Below, one piece after another: positions 36,664 to 48,201 of a stretch of 64,000 nucleotides of DNA (position 1 is the stretch's first letter; every line of letters begins with the position of its first letter). The notes beneath the pieces were generated by a model. That model saw only the letters and a program-made list of their open reading frames with translations, made no database searches and had not been told where the DNA came from. A program made the translations under genes and the position numbers. Origin of the DNA: Periconia sp. R9002 (Eukaryota > Ascomycota > Dothideomycetes > Pleosporales > Periconiaceae); the NCBI GenBank assembly GCA_023627715.1, contig JAMAHW010000015.1, positions 1 to 64,000 on the forward strand, written 5' to 3'.

Positions 36664-36924
36664 TCAACCCTGGGTCATCTTCTTGAACACTATGTAGTGA
36701 ACACTAGGTACCCAATTACAGGGCCGAATAGGCTTAATGAAGCAGGACAAGCCCGAAAAGATTTCACGGGCGATGCTGCTGTGCCTCACACTGCACTTCA
36801 AATTGTGATTAGGTGTCATATATCTATGCGCTTGACGATCGCTAGATGATGAATGTCTCGAACGCTGAGCCCCGTTCGCAAATGCAGCTGTAGTGAAAGG
36901 GATTAAAATCGCGGTAAAGGGCAT
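36664..36924 (-). CDS. Possible small secreted protein
   Basis: A single-exon frame from the ATG at 36924 encodes 86 residues. MPFTAILIPFTTAAFANGA looks like a signal peptide, followed by a basic, Ser/His-rich part with three cysteines. An upstream in-frame ATG at 36963 would bury the signal. There are no homology clues, and the frame could be chance; I list it because the N-terminus is convincing and it neighbours another secreted-protein gene. Confidence 0.3.
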   Translation of the reverse strand: MPFTAILIPFTTAAFANGAQRSRHSSSSDRQAHRYMTPNHNLKCSVRHSSIAREIFSGLSCFIKPIRPCNWVPSVHYIVFKKMTQG

Positions 36925-37285
36925 TCCAGCATGATCGCTGTTGAAGAAATTTTGCAAAGACATATGTATATTGCAGATAGTTGGTCTTGGTTATGCAAGG
37001 AGCGTAGTGGTCTAAATACGAAAATCAAAAAAGCAAAAAACTAATAACAAAAGTCTAAAAAAAAGAGAAACATGAATCTTGAAATCCAGAATGCTAACAT
37101 ATCATGATAAAGAATAGGTCCAGCGATGTGTTGCAGAAAACATGAATGATTTGGAAAAGAGTGTTACGGTGATCGGATAGAATAACCGATGAGCACTGCG
37201 AAGGAAAATAATAAGGGTTGATCGGTTACCCTCACAGTGATTGGCAATGGTTCCCTCGTACCTGTCATAGACCCATTCTTTATGT

Positions 37286-38532
37286 TCAAGCATGGAACTG
37301 TACGGCCCGCTTGGTGATATCATGGGCTACTCCTATCGTTGCACCAGATGGAATCTGCTTAATCTCCCAAGGTTCGCATTTGGAGTACGCTTTGGTCCAT
37401 CCAATTGATTCGAAATCTCCGCGGGTGAAATACTCAAATGTGCTGCCATCTGCCCATTTGGCTCGGATTGTTCCAGTGTAAGAGCTCGAGAAAGTGCCCG
37501 AGAGACTCCATGCCGAGCACTTGACAGCCTCCTGCGGCTTAAGTAGATTTCCGTCCGCAGTGGCCACTTTCCATGTCAAGTCTTTTCCTTCCTTTCGTTC
37601 TTCTTCAGTTTGTTTGAGTGATGTGCGCTGATATTCCGCGGTGGCTGTTATTTCTGACGAGACCTCACCGAGTTGCGGGACTCCAACGCTTAGGCCGACG
37701 GTGGTTGACACAGACCCTCCCCAAAGGTTCGTCGTCCCATCGATAAGTTTCTGGGAGTTCTCTTTCCGGATTGTGCCTCCGAACTCGAACATTTGCTCTT
37801 TGCCACCCACTGGGTAAGGGTTCTGGATGTAGAGGCCATCCAAACTGACTGTTTCAATGCCTTTCTTCTGTTGGGACCAAGTTTCCATATTTTCCTGGAA
37901 TTGTATATCGACAAGCTCTGAACTGACCATATTAGGCTTCAGCATCTTGAATTCAATAGAATTGAGCCAGTCTGCAGCGCGTACCTTCACTCCAAGAATG
38001 ATACCGGCGCCCTGGTCAATACCTGAAATTTCTGGAAATACTGTTCGCTGGGAAGCAGCCCCGACCTGGAAGATATTTTGTTCCCCTTTGTGAATCTGAA
38101 TCATGGCAGGAGCGTCCATTGGATAACCCTTCGGTTGGTTGTTCCAAATATGAACAGCTGATCTGTTTGTCAGAGGAATTAAATGAGAATAACAGAAGGT
38201 GCCATACAAATTTTGTCAGTGGCCTCCCATTCCGTCAATTGGGTTTGGACAGGTTTCTCCGGGATTTTTCCGTGAACATTGGTCCACCCACTGATCTCAA
38301 ATTTGAACCTAATGCCTTCGATGTGATCGTATGTAGACCATGCTTCGATGCCTGTGATGACGTCGCCTCCTTTCCAACGGCATTCGCACGTCATTTTGTC
38401 GTCCCATGTTGGGGGGAATGCCAGGCCGCCAACGGTACCAGGCGCAAACGGACCATCGTCGCAGCTGTCTTCGGCGCGTCCAGTAGCAAGTAAAATGACC
38501 GCAACGGCCACTCTGGCGAAATAATAACGCAT
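37286..38532 (-). CDS. Secreted jacalin-like lectin / aerolysin-like pore-forming protein
   Basis: Exons 38532-38208 and 38157-37286 (50-nt intron, CTGAC branch) encode 398 residues. A signal peptide (MRYYFARVAVAVILLATGRA) leads to an N-terminal beta-prism that resembles jacalin lectins: GGDVITGIEAWSTYDHIEGI and a nearby IRFKFEISGW strand (about residues 55-85). The larger C-terminal part, with Thr/Ser-rich alternating strands, a SSEITATAEYQRT segment and a C-terminal TIRAKWADGSTFEY strand, looks like an aerolysin-type body. The same order (beta-prism plus aerolysin) occurs in natterin-like proteins of fish and fungi. The lectin would bind a glycan and the body would assemble a beta-barrel. 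The aerolysin call rests on pattern only. A TATA box sits 94 bp upstream and the frame is intact. Confidence 0.6.
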
Positions 38533-39760
38533 TTTATCAAGAATTGGAAATGAAGGGATAGATGTAAAGAATGAAAGTGAAGTGAGTGTTGTAGAACAAA
38601 ATTCAGATGATGGATGTAGCTCCCTCTTTATAGATTTCCATTGTCACTTTCGACCACTGCAACATTTTCTGTAAACATACAGATCACTTAAAGCATTGTA
38701 TATACTAAGGTATTGGGCTCATCCCCTGTCTGCTGTAACGATCTCCGATTTAGACCTAGTGTTGGTAAGAATTCTTGGGACGGGGGGTGGGTCCGATTCC
38801 GGTTCACGATCCTGGTTACCCAGGTTCCTAAGCTACTCTCTCGTCCTCAAATTAGAAGAGGCGCAGAATTTGCTTATGAAGGCCAAGGATTAGTTCCAAT
38901 GGTACTGATATGATCTCGCTTGGGCTAACTACTGATTTCCTTTCTTCCACCGCTAACCTCCAATACCCGCATGCGCAGTATACTACACAAGTTAGTCAAC
39001 CTCATGTATTTCTGTATTTCGTACGAGTCGGAGTAAGATGAGTTGTCGGAGGGATAAAAGCGTAAGATTGCATACGCGTGCGGTTCCTATGCTGTCAGCG
39101 TAAGATCACAACCGTCAGACTACATGATTTAACCACCTGGTAGACACTCAAAGCCGGGCGATGCAAACCAATACCCCGTTAGGAAAATTCTGTAAAACGC
39201 GAACGAAACCGCGGGTCAAGCGGAATGAAACAGCCACACGCACAGGCATCGGAGGAAGATTTGTTACGCAAACCCCATCCTCTTATTCTAAGAATATGGC
39301 TGTTCTTGGCATATTGAACGCATTCAAAGCTTTCCGAACCGATGATAGCAAGAGCATTTTGAGAGGATTTGTTTGGGTTAGGTTTTGGTTGTACAGCTTA
39401 CAAATATAACTATGAGGGTGTGTCAGCAGGTCACGTGATGGTGGTGGTTGATTGCTACCTTAAGTACCTACCTACATACCTACACTTGCAAATATTCAGC
39501 ACCTCCTGCTCTTTCTCAAGTAGATGTCTAAGCACCATCATTTTCGACTTTGCTTGATTTCAACGACGTCCTCGCCGAATAGTTAGTTCGGTGCTTTCTT
39601 CTGAAGCCGCAAAGATTCTCAGCTACCTTTCCGCATGCTCGCGGTCGTGCCGTGTCCTCAACTCTCTGGAAACAACTAGCAAAGATTTTTTTTCAGTTCG
39701 CGCCGTCAGCACTACGTTATTCTACATCATTTGATAGAGTAACTTTGGCTGCAACCATCC
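38533..39760. other. Divergent intergenic region, 1.2 kb
   Basis: Promoters of the pore-former-like gene and of the SDR gene. A TACCTACC-type run lies at 39460-39485 and a TCACGTGA box at 39430-39437. No coding signal. Confidence 0.5.
38626..38632 (-). promoter_or_regulatory. TATA box of the lectin/pore-former gene
   Basis: TATAAAG on the minus strand, 94 bp before the ATG at 38532, a spacing typical of fungal secreted-protein genes. Confidence 0.5.
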
Positions 39761-40846
39761 ATGTGTACATCAACAAAGGGTTTGGAGAGCGTGCTGGTCA
39801 CCGGGGGTGGCGGATTCCTGGGATCTCATATTATTCGCCAGCTTGTGAAGGAGCACGGCTGCAAGATCTACTCTGCTAGTCGTGATCCAAGAAATCATCC
39901 CGACCAAGAGCCTACAGTCACGTACGAGTCGGTCGATATTTCGAATGAGACTCAAGTCGAAGCCTTATTCAGGCGCACTCAGCCACAAGTTGTCATCCAC
40001 ACTACCTCTCCTCACCCACTTGCACCGCAAGCGATACAGGAACGTGTGAACATACTGGGCACAAAGATTATGCTGAAATACGCAGCCGCCTGTGTCAGGA
40101 CTCGCGCCTTCATCTTCACCGGCTCCGACTCTGGCATATTTCCCCAGCAGGGCTCTATCACAGAAGACCAAGCTCGACTATACACCGCTACCGACCGCGC
40201 TAGTCCTTACGGTAAAACCAAAGGCATTGCTGACGCAATGGTGTTGGCAGCTAATGGACCCGAACTTCGTACCGTCTCTCTTCGAGTGCCTGGTTTGTAC
40301 GGCGCATATGACTACAAGGGCATGCTACCTCAGCTTCTCGACGCAGTCCGTAAAGGCCAACACAAGGTACAGATCGGGGACAACAAACGAGTGTTCGAAG
40401 TTCTCGAAGTCCGTAAAGCAGCTGAGGCTCACGTTCTAGCGGCCAAAGCGTTGCTAAATAGTGAGAACGGTCCAACGAAAGGGCCGAAAGTAGATGGCGA
40501 GGCCATCTTCATTAGTGATGGACATGCAATTCCATACTGGGATTTCTTCCGAAAATGTTTCGCCGCTGCAGGGGCGCCAGTCAAGCCTGAAGATATCACG
40601 GTTCTTCCATTGAGTCTAATGCAGATCTTAGCCTCCCTGCTAGAATGGCTCTTCGCCATCTTTACATTGGGTCACAAGGCCCCAGGGATACGGCGACAGA
40701 ATATGGATCATTTCGAGCGCGGATGCAATTGGTCACTTGAGAAGGCGAAAGAACGACTAGGTTACAAGCCGTTGACTGGGGGAGAGCAAGACGAGGCAAT
40801 CAAGCAAATGATGGAATGGGGCCATGTCGAGCTGGAGAAGTTGTAG
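39761..40846 (+). CDS. Extended SDR, 3-beta-hydroxysteroid dehydrogenase type
   Basis: A single exon of 361 residues beginning MCTSTKGLESV. The Rossmann motif TGGGGFLG lies at 14-21 and the catalytic YxxxK at Tyr150/Lys154 (ASPYGKTKG), with a serine-bearing TGSDSG just before. RVPGLYGAYD and VLEVRKAAEAHVLAAKALL are typical of the 3-beta-HSD/isomerase family, to which sterol C-4 decarboxylase ERG26 also belongs. A hydrophobic stretch near residue 290 (SLMQILASLLEWLFAIFTLG) may anchor it to a membrane, again as in this family. It uses NAD(P). A sterol or a secondary metabolite could be the substrate; I cannot tell which. Start: first ATG of a long open frame. Confidence 0.9.
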   Translation: MCTSTKGLESVLVTGGGGFLGSHIIRQLVKEHGCKIYSASRDPRNHPDQEPTVTYESVDISNETQVEALFRRTQPQVVIHTTSPHPLAPQAIQERVNILGTKIMLKYAAACVRTRAFIFTGSDSGIFPQQGSITEDQARLYTATDRASPYGKTKGIADAMVLAANGPELRTVSLRVPGLYGAYDYKGMLPQLLDAVRKGQHKVQIGDNKRVFEVLEVRKAAEAHVLAAKALLNSENGPTKGPKVDGEAIFISDGHAIPYWDFFRKCFAAAGAPVKPEDITVLPLSLMQILASLLEWLFAIFTLGHKAPGIRRQNMDHFERGCNWSLEKAKERLGYKPLTGGEQDEAIKQMMEWGHVELEKL

Positions 40847-42179
40847 AACACTATAATGATGATATATATCTTGCTATTAAAATTCGACACGTGCCATGTA
40901 ATTCATACCCCAGCATGATATCATTCAACGCTAACAGCTCTCCGATATTTCAAGTAGGTTTAGCTTACAGAAGGCAATTTGAAATCACGCCTGTCCCATA
41001 ACAATAAAATGCCCCTATTCAGAATGGAGGATAGCCATTGAAAAGACGTTTTGAAGCTTGGGAGGGGAACTCACACTCACGGTTCTCTATGAATTTTGGG
41101 ACAACCACCTTTATTACTAACGTAGCATCATATCGGCTAGGATAGCTGATGCGACTGAGATCCGGTGTTAATGTTTCGTCTCCTTCTTTTCCAGTTTATA
41201 AGACATCGATCGTTACTGTATAATTATTTCAGAGTTAGCCAGGCTTCGGTGCCTATAATATCAATCCCTCGAAAGGTCAACAAAACCTAGTTCCTATCCC
41301 TATCATAATCATTATGTATTCAGGCTTAACCCCCAATTAACGTATAAAAACAAGAAGTGCTGTAGAAAAATCGATTAATGAACACCGCGTTAGTAGTTGG
41401 ATCTCTCAGACTTTTTTTTAAAAGACTATTTTGCTTACATGTCCTACGAATGACGGGGAATTGTTGATTGGAGTGGCATACGCGTCAAACTAAATCATAA
41501 GACTATCAGCTCGAAGAGAAAAAGTTACGAGGCGGGTGGAAATCGCGTGATGTAATTCTCCAAACAAGCCCTGGAGTCCAAGTCAAGCATCGCGCTAGAA
41601 GCTTGTACAAAGTTCCACGACACATTGCGCACTATCAATATTGGTATAGGCGGTTTAATGCGGTTTTTAGGCAGGGCACCCCTGATCTCCAACATTGATG
41701 GCGTCAGCGTTATCATCGCTACTCACAAGGACCTTCCGGTAACGGGCATAGCGCGACGAGCGACCGAGGCTAAATGAAAGCTTGTACGCCACCACGGCCA
41801 CCCGCCTTGTCTTTTTAAGCACGATTGCCACCCCGTAGGCCATGGTAAGGTGGAAGCCCGCTCGCCTGGTCCCTCGAGGCGATATGCGACCGCTTGAACA
41901 GTTGTTGGTCGTTTGGTACTGCCTGTTCGATGCGATCTGCAGGAACAGGATAAGCAACACTGAGGTCTGTGGTACATATACCTTCCTCACCCGGCATGGC
42001 CAGTAATTACCCCGCCCAGCGTAGTAAACACGCCGACTACGGGCCAGCTTCTCGTTGCGTGATAGGATTGATTCGCAATAAAGTAGTACGAGCACGTTAA
42101 ATTGTCACCCTCCTCCCAGCTCTTCCACTCCCCTCACCCTCTCTTTTGCTTGATTGCTTCCTTCTGCGAGTCTTTCAGC
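40847..42179. other. Intergenic, 1.3 kb
   Basis: No convincing coding frame; the minus-strand ORFs around 41667-42095 show no motifs. A pyrimidine-rich leader (42100-42179) precedes the sedolisin ATG. Confidence 0.5.
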
Positions 42180-44164
42180 ATGCGTGGAATTGCTTCAACG
42201 CTGCTCTCTGCGGCAATTGCCGCGCAAGCCGTCTTTGCGACTCCAATTCGCGCTCGCTCGCCCTATGCCGTGAAGGAGACTCACAATGCGCCTAATGGAT
42301 GGAGAAAGCTCAATCGCGCTCAAGGCGATGGGATCATTGAATTGAGCATCGCCTTGAAGCAAGGCAATTTCGCTGAGCTGGAGAGGCAGCTGTATGAAGG
42401 TGAGCGCGTACCTTTCGCCTCTGTTTCTGCACGGACACTAATTGCCCCACAGTCTCGGACCCTGATCACGAACGCTACGGGCAGCATCTCAGTGCTGATG
42501 AGGTACGGCCATTGGCTTACAAAGACTATCGTATATTCTGACAGGACGGCAGGTCAAAGAGCTTGTAAAGCCATGTCAAGAGACTAGCGATCTCGTGCAT
42601 GAGTGGCTTCGCGAAAATGGTGTTGAGCATATGAGTTATTCCTCTGCCAAGGACTGGATCAACATTCGTATTCCAATTGAGTCTGCTGAACGACTGTTGA
42701 ACACGGAATACCACGATTATGAGCACAAGAACGGCAAAGTTGTCAGCCGCGCAACCCATTGGTCTCTTCCTCGTCACTTGCATGACCACATCGATGCAAT
42801 CCAACCCACCACTTCCTTCTTCCGAGCAGCGGCCCACAAGGAGACCATTATCGATATCCCTGTTGATGTTCCTGCTAGTTATAAGAAGCCAAGCGATAGC
42901 GCCATCTCCAAGGTCTGTAATGTGACTTCCGTTACGCCTGAATGCTTCGCTACACTTTATCAAACCAAGAACTACAAACCTAAGGCTGCTGACCACAATC
43001 TTGTCGGTTTCAACAACTTCTTGGGCGAGGTCCCAATCCGTCCAGATACAGAAAAGTTCCTCCAAAAGTATCGACCTGAAGCAGTCTCACAGGCGAAGGC
43101 TTTTAAGCAATTTTCTATTGCGGATGGCCCAGTTCAGGATGGTCCCCTGACGTACAACCAGTCCATAGAGAATACCAGTAAGGAAGCCAATCTCGATGTT
43201 CAGGCTATCTCAGGTATAAGCTGGCCGACACCCATCTGGAGTTTTTCGACAGGCGGAAGCCCACCATTCATTCCAGACATCAACACGCCTGACAATACCA
43301 ACGAGCCCTATCTGGTGTGGGTCAACTGGCTCTTGGATCAGCACAAGATCCCTGCCGTCATTAGCACATCTTACGGTGATGATGAGCAGACAGTACCCGA
43401 ATCCTATGCTGAGCGTGTCTGCAAACAATTCGCTCAAGTTGGCGCACGTGGAACCACGCTCTTCTTCAGCTCCGGTGATCATGGTGTGGGTTCTCCTGGC
43501 ACCTGTTTTTCAAATGATGGCAAGAACACCACTAAGTTCTTGCCCGCGTTCCCTGCTGGGTGCCCGTATGTCACCGCAGTGGGTGCAACCATGAATTTTG
43601 AGCCCGAAGTTGCCGTATATCGCCCTAAGAGCCCGGAGCATGGCTTCTATGCCGGCGGCAGTGGCTTCAGCGAGTACTTCAAGCGCCCAAGTTATCAGGA
43701 TGCTGTTGTTCCTGGCTACATCAAGGGCCTTAATGGCTCTTACGATGGCCTGTATAACAAAGGTAGGTCAATCTCGCAACGTATCTATGCCACGATGACC
43801 ATTTAACTAACCATTTCCAGCCGGTCGCGCATATCCCGATCTTGCAGCCCAAGGTCTCTATTTTGCCTATGTATGGAACAACACCGAGGGGGTGATTTCT
43901 GGTACTTCGGCTTCCACGCCTCTTACCGCGGGTATCTTCTCGCTTATCAACGATGCCCTCATCTCTCAAGGCAAGCCCACACTCGGCTTCTTGAATCCCT
44001 GGCTCTACTCAAAGGGCCATCGGGGCTTGACAGACATCACCAGCGGTGTTGCGCATGGATGTGATGTCGATGCGTTCCCTGTAGTGGAGGGCTGGGACCC
44101 AGTTACTGGGTGGGGCACACCTATTTTCCCTAAACTGGTGTCCCTGGCCAGCGGCGGTTATTAA
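42180..44164 (+). CDS. Sedolisin (S53) family tripeptidyl-peptidase, secreted
   Basis: Exons 42180-42399, 42453-42502, 42553-43762 and 43821-44164 with matching phases encode 607 residues. MRGIASTLLSAAIAAQAVFA is a signal peptide. The pro-domain has the usual VSDPDHERYGQHLS and VHEWLRENGV motifs. The S53 catalytic residues are present: Glu301 and Asp305 (KEANLDVQ), the oxyanion Asp near 366 (ISTSYGDDEQ) and Ser523 (SGTSAS). The C-terminal WDPVTGWGTP calcium-site loop is intact. Family: fungal acid-active tripeptidyl-peptidases (SED2/SED3). It acts outside the cell after auto-cleavage of the pro-part at low pH. Confidence 0.96.
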
Positions 44165-44690
44165 GTAAAGTTATTAGACGTCATCCTCCAACTGTTTGTG
44201 ATCGACCGTCTAGCAATAAAAAAATTATGAATATCTCCACCTGCCTGTTTGCATTCGTGTACTTTAACGTCCAATTTAGCCTCATCTGGTGGGCGGTCGC
44301 TAATGAAGCAGTAAATTGAAATTCTCCATATGGGACATTTATGTAGTGACTCATACAATAGTACATGTACTATCTAGGCTGCGTAGGCCAATTTTAAAAA
44401 ATCCTTTAAAAAATATATGACAACATTGTTTCACAAACAAGAAAGAAGGGTGTAAAAAGCTATGGAGGACATATAGGGCCAGCGTTGGGTCGTTCTTGGA
44501 AAATTGATGCGCCGGACGACAGAGCCTCGGAAACAAATCTACACAGCTACTTATTCACCATAACCCAGTGTAAAATGTAAGATCCTCCCTTTAGTTATTC
44601 CATGTTTTCCATAAGATGCGGTCACTCACAGTGTTAACCTGCCTGGCATTCTGTCTTGTGCTTGCCCTTGCGACCGACAATAAGGTTCAG
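44165..44690. other. Intergenic, 3' of sedolisin
   Basis: No coding signal; AT-rich from 44390 to 44420. Confidence 0.5.
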
Positions 44691-45007
44691 CTAATCGTTA
44701 CATAGGACAATAGTTCCCTCCTCATCAACGGTGAATGTATAATCATAATGTCGGGCGGTCTCCACTGTCAACGCCTTCCTGTCCCAGATCTCTGGCTTGA
44801 CTTCTCTTGGAAATTTAAAGCTAATGGCATAAATTTTGTCTCCATATATTTTTCCTGGTTCTACCACTTCGTTTCCAAAGCTGTCTTCCTTTTTTTTTAC
44901 GTGGCCCGGCAAGGATATCCAGATGCATTTTGATGCGGTGAAAGAGGTATCAATCTATGTTATCGCAATATAAGGGTTAGGAGGCATTTTTTTACAGAAG
45001 CTAGCAT
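44691..45007 (-). CDS. Hypothetical small gene or fragment
   Basis: A frame is open from 44954 to the stop at 44691 (88 codons) with strongly protein-like content: a WISLPGHV segment, GKIYGDKIYAISFKF and an acidic end. No ATG opens it. A plausible 41-nt intron (44955-44995) could join it to a 4-codon exon at 45007-44996 (MLAS). It sits directly downstream of the 979-residue secreted protein gene on the same strand. I do not recognise it; it may be a fragment of something larger. Confidence 0.35.
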
Positions 45008-45150
45008 AGAGCGACTAAAGAAATATTGTCTTTGCCATCCGTATACTATAAAATTATGAGAGCGATACTTCAAGAGACTTTATTTTATTTCGTCTCGATA
45101 GATATAGTATGGTCTAGTCCTAAAAAACCCCGGCCGGCTGCGTTTCGAGC

Positions 45151-48100
45151 TTATTTGAACGTGGCCCACATATACCAAAAATCCCTTTCCAAATCAGCCT
45201 TCCTATGCCACGCAGTGAGTTTCTCAATCGTCTTTCCTTTCAAAGACTTCTTGTGATCGATAAGGAACCACCCGATGCCATTACCGTTGGGACTGCCCAA
45301 CAATGGCCAAAACGGGTTGTCACTACTCTCGTCGTTAGGTGTGAAGTCTTTTGGCTCTAATCCATCTCCTAGTGCCTCTTTCAATATTGCTTTTGTGTCA
45401 TCGTTGATGATTGTTACACGGAAAAAGAAGCGGATTTTGGAGAAGTCGGTGTCTTCCTCCTTGATGCCGGCGGCCTGATTCATCATAACAATATGCTTCC
45501 ACTGCCACCATGCAACAGTGCTCATCTGGTAGGGAATAGGTTCTTGTGTCACTCTACCATCCTCCTTCAACTCGCCACGGTCATTGAAATCGGCCAAAAA
45601 GACGCCGTCTTCTGCGCTAATCTGATTATTGAATTCGGCAATAGGTTTGTCTTGGGGCCCTTCAGCGTCTACAGCGTAGTATGAATTAGAAGGCTCGACC
45701 TGTACTTTTATCAACAGGTCACCTTTGTTATACCCACCGGTTGGGCCCTTGGTTGGGCCCTCCGTCGACGTTTCGAAATAGGCGTCTAGCTCACACATTT
45801 TTGGCTCTTTCGGATTGTCCTCCATCGGCGCATCTTTAAGAATTTGGAAGATTTTGTAGCCCGTAGGGAGGTATTTATACCATTCCTTTCCGTGTTCTGT
45901 GCGCTTACTCAGGGGGTGAAGGTGACCGAAATTGTCAAAGCGCGATGTGGGCGCCGGTAGTATCACATTGCGGCGAGATAGCTTATTGGACATATGCTGT
46001 GGACGAGCACTGGTGATGGGATGCGCCAAGAGAACTTCGCGCCTTGCTGAAAGCTTGCCGCCGGCGCCAGTATAACTCGAACAGGGTTGCCCGCAGGATT
46101 TACAACTTTTATTGTTTTCACACTGTTTCTTAAGACAGTCATCATCAGTAGGGCCACATGTGGAGGCTCCCAAATCGCCAGCGCATGCCTCACAATTTTT
46201 CTTATTTTCCTCTGTTTGCTCCGGAGAAAGAGACGTGGACTGGGGGCTGTCGGGAGGCGCAGATGTGGAAGTAAATTCCATTCCAATGCTACTGCTCGAC
46301 AAGCACCGGGTAATAGGGACCGGTGCGATACCATGTTCAATGCTCGTGGACTTACAGCCCCAGATAGTGCCTGCGACAAGGTCTGTAGAGTTCCAGATAT
46401 TACCATAGCCGTCAGTTTTTGGCGGCTCTTGCGTTGGTGTCGGGATGACTCCCTCTCCAGAGGCTGGAGATGTTGTAGGACAGTTGCCATGATCGTCCAC
46501 GAAACTGCGAGAGCTGGAATCATCGCAAGTACAGTACGATTCGCCTTTTCTGGGATTTGCGTAAGGGACACAGAAATTATGCTGGACAGAGGTGGATGTA
46601 GGGGCTCCTTCACTACTAGTGGCAGAGCTCGTAGCCCCTGACGTCAAAGGCGAAGCTGTTACCCAGGGCGGAACTGAGCCACTGTACGAGGGATCCGGTC
46701 CCTCCTCTCCCGGATCGCCATCCACATCTTTAACACTACCCTGTATAGCGGCCCAGTTTGAGATGGAGCAAGATCCTGAACTGGTCGTCGTAGTAGCAGT
46801 ATTTGTCGCGCTGCAGCCACTACTCGTTTCGCACTTGGTTGCGCAAGATGCAGTTGACTGTCCGGATGGAGTAGTGCAAGACACGGCACACGAAGATGCT
46901 GTAATGGTGGTGCAACTCTTAGATGTCTGCGACTTTTGCGATTCTTCGGGTCCAGATGGCTCTGGCGTTGGCCCTGGACTTGGCCCTGGAGTTGGTAGGT
47001 TTCCAGGGCCAATGGTGATTGTAGGCCATGGAACATTAGGAACTGGTGGGGGCACTGGCGGTGGGTAAATACCAGGTTTGGACATGCCCCATAGTATAAG
47101 GCCTCCGAGATCAAGGCCAGGCGGGCAAAAGAAGCATTTAGGGCCTCCATGAATGAAGGGATAGAGAGCTGGAGGGTGACTTCCATCACTGGTGTAGATT
47201 ACTGTATTCTCGGGTGTACTAGGATCGACCGATGTAAGGGGGAGAATAGCCGGGTCAAAGGAGGTGATGACTGGAGGAGGTACACCACCCAAGGATGTGG
47301 ATGCTGGGGGGTTTGTAGTAGGAGCTCCTGGGTTGAGAGTGGCGGATGGTAACAACGGTACCGCAGTATCGGTGCTCGATGGTACGACAGGTATTGGAGT
47401 GTCGGTTGCGGTGCTTGCGGGTACGCCAGGTGCCGGAGTATCTGTTGCAGTGCTCGATGGTACGACGGGTAGTGGGGTATTGGTGTCAGCGCTTGAGGGC
47501 ACTAAGGGCATCCCACTATTAGAGCTCGAGGATGCTAACGGTAAACCGCTGTCAGAGCTGGGGGATATTGAAGATACCCCACTGCTAGTACTTGAGGATA
47601 TCGTGCTGTCACCAGAGGGAGTTGGCCTGTTGGAGCTAGAGGGGTTAATATCGGAGGATCCTGAGTTCCCAGGGGATGGTGATGGTGATGCCCCATCGGT
47701 GGTTGATGGAATGATGGTAGAGATATCATTTGATAAACTCGTTGGTTGTAGCAGACTGGAACTGCCAGATGTCAGGGTTGGTGTTGGAGAAGGTTCAGCT
47801 GCTCCAGGACATTGGAAAGATGTAGGCTTGGTTAGATAGTTGCATCCTATGGTAGACGCTCCGGTGATGATAATTGTCATAGGCGGTGCCGCAATGCCAT
47901 CACAGTCTTCAAATCATTATTATACCACTCGCTACCATAGGTGAGGGGAATATCAGGTCAGGACTCACTGCAGTAGTCAGAACTGCACAATGCTCCGGTC
48001 CCCAGGTCGTTCGCAGTGACATATGTACATACTGCTTCATATAAGTTTCATTCCAGTGCCCATGTTGGATGCGTTCAAACCTTGAGGGCTCCCGCATGAT

Positions 48101-48201
48101 GGAGCACCAGCGACTGACGTTGCGATAGCCGAGGGATTAGGTGACTGGGCCAATCCCGCGGATACCAGAAAGTAAAGGGTTATTAATGATCTCAATCCCA
48201 T
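45151..48201 (-). CDS. Large secreted Ser/Thr/Pro-rich protein with internal 13-residue repeats
   Basis: Exons 48201-48081, 48031-47969 and 47906-45151 encode 979 residues. The start MGLRSLITLYFLVSAGLA is a signal peptide. A short Cys-containing domain follows (APSCGSPQ, NDLGTGALCSSDYCNCDG), split over the three exons. Then come about 250 residues of Ser/Thr/Pro linker with 13-residue repeats (TDTP-xPxVP-SSTA), a Pro/Gly-rich stretch, several Cys-rich short modules (SSCAVSCTTPSG; KKNCEACAGDLG; KSCKSCGQPC), and a globular C-terminal domain of about 260 residues without further linker. It is probably a wall-associated or matrix protein. The C-terminal domain is not familiar to me. The long linker is likely O-mannosylated. 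Confidence 0.7.
47363..47518 (-). repeat. 39-bp coding minisatellite (four units)
   Basis: Four consecutive 39-nt units (47363-47401, 47402-47440, 47441-47479, 47480-47518) encode the 13-residue repeat of the linker, the last unit diverged. Unit length is a multiple of three, so copy-number change keeps the frame, as in other fungal surface proteins. Confidence 0.8.

Noticed and set aside
41667..42095. 142-codon minus-strand ORF upstream of the sedolisin
   Set aside because: No motif, Arg/Ser-rich chance frame in a promoter region.
46087..47839. Long plus-strand ORFs (184, 158 and 191 codons)
   Set aside because: Antisense shadows of the repeat-rich secreted protein gene; low complexity keeps several frames open and none has its own motifs.
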